64,000 nucleotides of DNA from Deltaproteobacteria bacterium (GTDB taxonomy: Bacteria > UBA10199 > JACPAL01). The position numbers and the translations under genes are program-made. The stretch covers positions 1 to 64,000 of the forward strand of contig JACPAL010000016.1 of assembly GCA_016180855.1 (NCBI GenBank). The letters run 5' to 3'. Positions within the stretch are counted from its first letter, which is position 1. Every line of letters starts with the position of its first letter. Shown piece after piece: positions 62,408-64,000 of the stretch. The notes beneath the pieces were generated by a model. That model did not search any database. It saw nothing but the letters and a program-made list of their open reading frames with translations, and had not been told where the DNA came from.

Positions 62408-64000
62408 GGTACAATGTCCGGCTGAAAGACAATATTCTCGAGTTTCAACTTTTCCTGAACCGCCGGCACGTAGAAGGTCCCATACCGCATCTGGATCGCG
62501 TAGGTAAAGGTGGTGTCGTCTCCCAAAATTACAAGACGGGAACGGGATTGGGGTTCACTCCGACATAGTTCAAGGGCCATCCTCCTTGCCTTATCGCTCG
62601 GACTGAAGAGATCACCCGCAGAGTCAATAATTTTCTCTAGCTCCGCGGTGATTTTCTCCTGAGCCTTTTGCTCGGCATCTTTAATAGAGACGGTCAGCTC
62701 TTCAGTAATCTCACCCCCTCTGAACAAACGTACCCCGTTGTGATAAACCTGGAGTGTTTTCCCGCTCTGATCATGTCGGACGTGCATTGTCCGCCCAATG
62801 ACATCAACGGTTTTGTATCTCTGCTCAAGGGAGCGATCAACCGGACGATACGCCTGCTGATAATACTCGGTCCGTCCTCCGATAAAAGGAACCGTTCCTA
62901 CCTTGGTAAAGAGCATGCGTCCGCCGCTATAATCCTCATAGCTCTTCCTCGCCGCCTCGATATCACTGAAGACAACCGGGTTGGCAGTCACCGCCGAGTT
63001 CACAGGGGCAATGCCGGCCCCCTGAAGGTTCGTCGTCGGCGCGGGCGGTACATTCTTCACGAGCTTGCGTCGTGTCGCCTCTTCCAAAATCATCTGGTCC
63101 AAGTCCCGTCTGGCAAGTGGAGCCGGAATTTTGCCGGCGCGCTCCAAACCTTCGACTCCCTTCAGGACCGCATTTACAAAATCCTGGGAATCCGGACGAA
63201 ACACGTTGGTGTAGTTGGAGCCGTGATTGACAGCAATCCGAATGGCAAGGATCCTCGCACTATCTTCATCCAGTTTCTTTTTGAGCCGCTCATAAACAGA
63301 CCAGAAAAATCCGGCGTAAACCCGCCCCCGGTCATGAACCTCCTCTGTCACATCACTGAGGGCCAACTTGTTATTAACGAGGCGGAGCCCCTTGTCTTTC
63401 CCCGACGTCCTGCCAAGGGCCCTTGTAAAATCTTCACTCAGCTCAGGATCGTTATAGATGAGCGTCGCCAAGGCATCACCAAATCCTTCATGGATGGCTC
63501 CCCCATCACCCCCAAAAGGGAGAAGGAGGTTCGGATTCATGTGGTGAAGGAGCTTGTGTCCCGTCTCATGCAGTGAGACATCATTATCGGCCGCGAGATG
63601 CCATTTGTCGTTGCCTGCCGCATCCTTCCCGCCGGTTCCAAAAACCAGCCGGTCTTCCTTGGGGCTGAAGTAGGCGTTCAACTGACCCATCCCGTTTGCA
63701 GTAGCGGCAATCGGATGGCTTTTCCCCTGATGGGTGCTGCCCAGAATTCCTTTCAGATCGAAACCAAGATGCGTTAGATAGTGATAACCAAGACTCAAGC
63801 TGTAGTAGAGCTGCCCCTGATCAAAACCATCTTGCGTTACTTTTGAGCCTTCCAGATAAGGCGCATATTTAAAGACACCATTGACCGGTGTCGTCCCTTT
63901 CACATCGACATATTGACTCTGGAAAGCCCTCGCTTCAACGGCGAGGTCGGGAAACCAGACTTCCCTAAACCGGCCGTCACTCGAGATGTCATTTTCGAGC
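62404..64000 (-). CDS. Gluzincin metalloprotease, 5' end outside the window
   Basis: The frame is open to the window edge, with a GTG at 63903 as an internal candidate start. It encodes more than 530 residues. The zinc site is HETGHKLLHH, and the third ligand is the Glu in AIHEGFGDAL, about 40 residues later, as in thermolysin/fungalysin-like enzymes. The C-terminal part (about 300 residues past the catalytic domain) has no domain I recognise. Probably secreted, but the signal region is not visible. Confidence 0.82.
   Translation of the reverse strand, partial: LENDISSDGRFREVWFPDLAVEARAFQSQYVDVKGTTPVNGVFKYAPYLEGSKVTQDGFDQGQLYYSLSLGYHYLTHLGFDLKGILGSTHQGKSHPIAATANGMGQLNAYFSPKEDRLVFGTGGKDAAGNDKWHLAADNDVSLHETGHKLLHHMNPNLLLPFGGDGGAIHEGFGDALATLIYNDPELSEDFTRALGRTSGKDKGLRLVNNKLALSDVTEEVHDRGRVYAGFFWSVYERLKKKLDEDSARILAIRIAVNHGSNYTNVFRPDSQDFVNAVLKGVEGLERAGKIPAPLARRDLDQMILEEATRRKLVKNVPPAPTTNLQGAGIAPVNSAVTANPVVFSDIEAARKSYEDYSGGRMLFTKVGTVPFIGGRTEYYQQAYRPVDRSLEQRYKTVDVIGRTMHVRHDQSGKTLQVYHNGVRLFRGGEITEELTVSIKDAEQKAQEKITAELEKIIDSAGDLFSPSDKARRMALELCRSEPQSRSRLVILGDDTTFTYAIQMRYGTFYVPAVQEKLKLENIVFQPDIVP

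Overview
The window reads as a compact chromosomal segment of a free-living, aerobic, Gram-negative bacterium. Evidence for a Gram-negative, deltaproteobacteria-like host is the gene order dprA-topA-xerC-hslV-hslU-argB, the order thrS-infC-rpmI-rplT-pheS-pheT-ihfA, paired IHF-type subunits, lipobox proteins and a pcm-nlpD pair. An aa3-type cytochrome oxidase with its heme A genes shows aerobic respiration. The exact lineage is an inference; an uncultured deltaproteobacteria-like group is plausible. Four tRNA genes (fMet, Arg-CCG, Pro-GGG, Val-GAC) all lack an encoded CCA end. No rRNA, CRISPR array, intact insertion sequence or prophage was seen.

Layout. 1-2 kb: a cut-off secreted-protein gene, a perfect hairpin, a cysteine-synthase-like gene and a cysteine-bearing unknown. 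1.9-6.5 kb: a histidine kinase with a degenerate GGDEF tail, tRNA-fMet, then scpB, scpA, trpS and an M50 protease. 6.6-7.1 kb: a toxin-first RelE/RHH toxin-antitoxin pair. 7.2-19 kb: xerD, a leaderless HtrA-like protease, and a long minus-strand run from pcm down to argB (protein repair, wall hydrolase, apt, ihfB, dprA, topA, xerC, hslVU). 19-28 kb: an ABC-2 exporter, a small secreted protein, a PuuD-like membrane protein, a dicarboxylate/amino-acid symporter, an AAA/DUF4143 ATPase flanked by a duplicated gene start, an acyltransferase-epimerase pair and pgeF. 28-38 kb: cytochrome oxidase genes with ctaA/ctaB, an FG-GAP lipoprotein, an MFS transporter, SCO and DUF420. 37.7-41.3 kb: an M20 peptidase and a siroheme nitrite/sulfite reductase. 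41.3-48 kb: tRNA-Pro with scattered fragments of itself, then the translation cluster. 48.1-58.8 kb: one 3482-residue secreted Calx-beta protein with a small lipoprotein. 59-64 kb: cdd, hemA, a half-size CcsA-like protein, precorrin-2 dehydrogenase, trxA and a cut-off gluzincin.

How the genes fit. The oxidase subunits, heme A synthesis, SCO copper delivery and DUF420 protein form one respiratory module spread over 28-38 kb. HemA and the precorrin-2 dehydrogenase feed the siroheme needed by the reductase at 39-41 kb. IHF subunits, XerC, XerD, ScpAB, TopA and DprA cover chromosome upkeep. Gene packing is very tight: seven convergent pairs have stop codons within about 20 bases of each other.

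The most unusual items are the giant Calx-beta gene with a sigma-54-type promoter match and an upstream palindrome; a dispersed palindromic repeat that appears to supply the ribosome-binding site of an ABC gene and, in a related form, the C-terminus of cytidine deaminase; the duplicated 5' end around the DUF4143 ATPase; the tRNA-Pro fragments; and a PheT and ThrS that each lack a normally present RNA-binding domain.
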